Below are positions 61,881 through 64,000 of a stretch of 64,000 nucleotides of DNA, in pieces; the first letter of the stretch is position 1; each line of letters begins with the position of its first letter. Origin of the DNA: Sabellastarte sp. h YS-2021 (Eukaryota; Annelida; Polychaeta; Sabellida; Sabellidae); contig OZ024930.1 of assembly GCA_964017235.1 (NCBI GenBank), forward strand, positions 25,300,614 through 25,364,613. Reading direction: 5' to 3'. The notes under the pieces were generated by a model. That model worked only from the letters and a program-made list of their open reading frames with translations. It was not told where the DNA came from and ran no database searches. The position numbers and the translations under genes were made by a program.

Positions 61881-62581
61881 GATACTGCATTTGCAGTATT
61901 TCTTTAAATATGTTTTAACCTACTCTTTACACTTAAACAGTTACCTTGTTACTTTCCTTCATAAAACCATTTGCAGGGCACAACTTTTTGGTCCTTTTCT
62001 TCTGTCAGGTTCAGAATTTCTTTGAACATGCTGTTCAATTACCATTTACTGTACATCTGTACAGCACTTTCCCTGATAATTATGCTTTCCTCTCATTATT
62101 ACCTTCACAAATCAAAAGCACTCAGTCAGCTGACACAGTGCCCGTTCACGGGCACTCTCCTCTTGTTTATCATTGTTGATGATTATTCATAGTTATTTTG
62201 ATATGTTTCTTGAATAGCTGAGTTTAAATTTCTCTTCAAAAGTTTTACTGAGCATTATATCAGTAACCTGTCTTGTCAAAAAATATATCAGTTATTTAAA
62301 CTAAAAGACTGCCCACAAGTGAGTTTTAACTCATTAAATCCTAACTCAGGTTCTTGTACCTTTGATGTTTTCACATAAAATATTTTGTCATACATCAAAG
62401 CTGCCAGTACCTTTTATTGGGGGAATTTGTGCAGAATACTCACTTTTGTCAAACAAACTCAGGCTGAGTGACTGAATGCTAAAATAGGCTGTGGAGTCCT
62501 AATTGCAGTTAAGCTTGTTTCATCAAACAGGATTAACATCAAAGTTTTCTGCATTTGTTTCATGTAATTAATGAAGCGCCA

Positions 62582-62600
62582 CCCCCCCCCCCCCCCCCCC
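62582..62600 (+). repeat. Poly-C tract
   Basis: A run of 19 C, then G and five C, in AT-rich surroundings. Confidence 0.9.
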
Positions 62601-62699
62601 GCCCCCATAACAAGATCAGAAAACAAACTCTCCTGAAAAAAAAAATTTTTAAAAATGAACTGGACCTATCTGCCCTTCTTACAACTAAATTTAAAAAGT

Positions 62700-63260
62700 T
62701 ATAGAATATATGACTATTATTGATCACATTGCAAAACTGCTCATTATTTATTCAATTATACAAAAAAGTACAAGACATATCAAAATGTACCTTAATTACA
62801 TGTCATACAGTTAAAACTACAACTTGAATTGCTTCTATTGGCAAAAAATAAAACTTCCTGTCAATAAAATTTTTGAAAAGATAGTCACACAGACTGCTTG
62901 AAAACTCAAACCATAGTTTAAGTATTTGATATAGTTAAACAAACCACATAATAACATTAGATGATATACTAAGAACTAAAAAATGATTTGAATGTAGTAC
63001 CCTTCTTATTAGTTAAATAAGACTAAGTATGAAATGTATCATTATGAATGATTATATATAGTAAAACTGTTTCTTTAATAATTTATGCAAAAATGTACGA
63101 GATATATCAAAATATATCTTCATTAATTTTCATATAGTTAAAACTACATCATGAATTGCTCATAGCAAGAAAGAATCAGTTTCTATCAAAAAGACACTTT
63201 AAAAAGATGATTACACAGATTGCCTGAAATCTCAAATACTTGTTTAGGCAATCTGTGTAA
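62700..63260. repeat. Diverged tandem duplication of 327 bp within the TIR element
   Basis: AGTTAAAACTAC occurs at 62809 and 63136, and CACACAGACTGCTTG/TACACAGATTGCCTG also 327 bp apart. The two copies are diverged. The TIR-like motif belongs to the unit. Confidence 0.65.
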
Positions 63261-63405
63261 CACTGAACCTTATATTTCAGTCATTATGTGAAATGCCTAG
63301 GCATTTCGCGAAATAGCTAAACTGTTTAGGCATTTCGCGAAATGACTGAAATGTTCAGTCATTATGCGTAATGCCTGGTTACACAGATTGCCTGTAACAT
63401 ATATA

Positions 63406-64000
63406 CATTTCATACATTTTAAAGTAGGTGGGATTGATGATATAATTTTTTTATTAAATTATACTTTGGTTTTATTTTGTTCCATTATCAGAATACAATA
63501 ATATTTATAAATATGTCCCTAAAAGTGGCCACGTTTTTATAATTCAAAATGGCGCCGATGAAAACCGGAGGAAATGATTGGTTGTTGCTATTGTAGTAAA
63601 CAGGATATTTGCCGATTTGCGGTATTTTGATTGACACCGTGGAAAGGTCCATAGTACTATAGAGTGAATAAATACTAATTGAAATGTGACACTGAAGAAA
63701 AGTTGGACGAAGCTGTTCAAAATGTATGCTTAATAGTTGGTACAGGTTAGAGTTTACGATAAATTTACAGCTGAATTTAAGTTAAGATATGAGTCAGCTT
63801 AAATATGCAAACAATAAGTTTTAATTGATACAAATCTCAAATGGATATTACACAAAGACACAATAAATACTGCACATGCAGGAAACTATAAAATTCTATT
63901 TTACTAGTGTTTTTGTAACGCTTTATCTCCCTCTAAAGAAAAAAAGGGATAGATTCTAAGTTTCTTTCTGAATGAGTGGAGAGGACGAACGTACATCATC
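63406..64000 (+). other. Intron sequence at the window end
   Basis: AT-rich. ATGGCGCCGATGAAAACCGG near 63549 and GGTATTTTGATTGACACC near 63621 loosely resemble 57964-58045 (ATGGCGAAAATGG, GGTATTTTAGTTGTC). No gene or clear element is seen. Confidence 0.4.

Larger units (their letters stand above)
58821..62168 (+). mobile_element. Helentron-like non-autonomous element, copy D
   Basis: The 5' end TTTTTATGTCAGCTGAC forms a perfect stem-loop, as in copy C. Then come a GC-rich head, about eleven 155-bp units (59240-60970), two spacers with AAGATGGCCGCCA (61120 and 61275, a local duplication), about four 147-bp units (61300-61880) and the 3' end GTCAGCTGACA, AGTGCCCGTTCACGGGCACT and CTCCTCTTGTTT. 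Inserted in the TIR element at 58267-63405. No coding. Confidence 0.85.
58267..63405. mobile_element. TIR element with 29-bp perfect ends and palindromic subterminal clusters, split by copy D
   Basis: A perfect 29-bp inverted repeat sits at 58267-58295 and 63377-63405 (core GTTACAGGCAATCTGTG). Inside, 58681-58815 and 63276-63376 carry palindromic motifs such as AGGCATTATGCGTAATG, ATTTCGCGAAAT and TTCAGTCATT, partly mirror images of each other. The TIR core recurs twice more as a hairpin at 63212-63263. Removing the nested copy D leaves about 1.8 kb. No transposase is seen; superfamily and target duplication are unresolved. Confidence 0.75.

Noticed and set aside
57957-63655. A larger TIR element bounded by ATGGACCGTT and an inverted AAGGTCCAT
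   Set aside because: Only about ten bases match, inner similarity is in direct rather than inverted orientation, and no target duplication is seen.

Overview
The window is animal nuclear DNA: AT-rich, with GT-AG introns, a tRNA-derived SINE with an AAAT tail, and many transposon types. The one host gene is a ubiquitin-specific protease of the USP4/USP11/USP15 group on the + strand. The repeat content (tandem-array-bearing elements with terminal hairpins, a DIRS-like retrotransposon, Tigger, hAT and TTAA-type DNA elements) suggests a mollusc, probably a bivalve. That is inference; no marker in the window fixes the species.

Host gene: thirteen internal coding exons lie between 1141 and 57906, and their splice phases chain without a break (1770 bp, 590 codons). 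They encode a DUSP domain (1141-1268, 15519-15658), the first ubiquitin-like domain (16767-16881, 26619-26823), a Ser-rich linker (27794-27883 and the start of 29977-30130), the catalytic Cys box (Cys codon 30107-30109), the rest of the first catalytic half with the QQD box and a CPEC zinc knuckle (32149 to 52946), and the start of the large insert (54717 to 57906). The first exon(s), the second ubiquitin-like domain, the second CxxC pair and the His box must lie outside the window.

Repeats: nearly everything else is transposable-element DNA inside the introns. Intron 1 (14.2 kb) holds nested hAT elements (143-919), a Tigger copy (1412-3419), and a stack of array-bearing elements inserted in one another (3489-15216). 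Intron 3 holds an 8.2 kb element with a 155-bp satellite organised as a 1859-bp, 12-mer higher-order repeat. The 19-kb intron before 51505 holds more array-bearing elements, a LINE fragment, a decayed DIRS-like retrotransposon (about 44420-47200) and minisatellite elements. Later introns hold a TTAA-flanked element 11 bp from a splice donor (52958-54325), a full SINE (55569-55803), a hAT element just before an acceptor (56415-56772), and a 29-bp-TIR element (58267-63405) interrupted by another array-bearing copy.

The most notable signal is that four element families with unrelated bodies share one terminal plan: a 5' hairpin, the same arm repeated in inverted orientation near the 3' end, then a second hairpin and a short T-rich end, with tandem 133-169 bp arrays in the body. 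This fits non-autonomous Helentron-like (rolling-circle) elements. No autonomous partner (Rep/helicase) is visible in the window.
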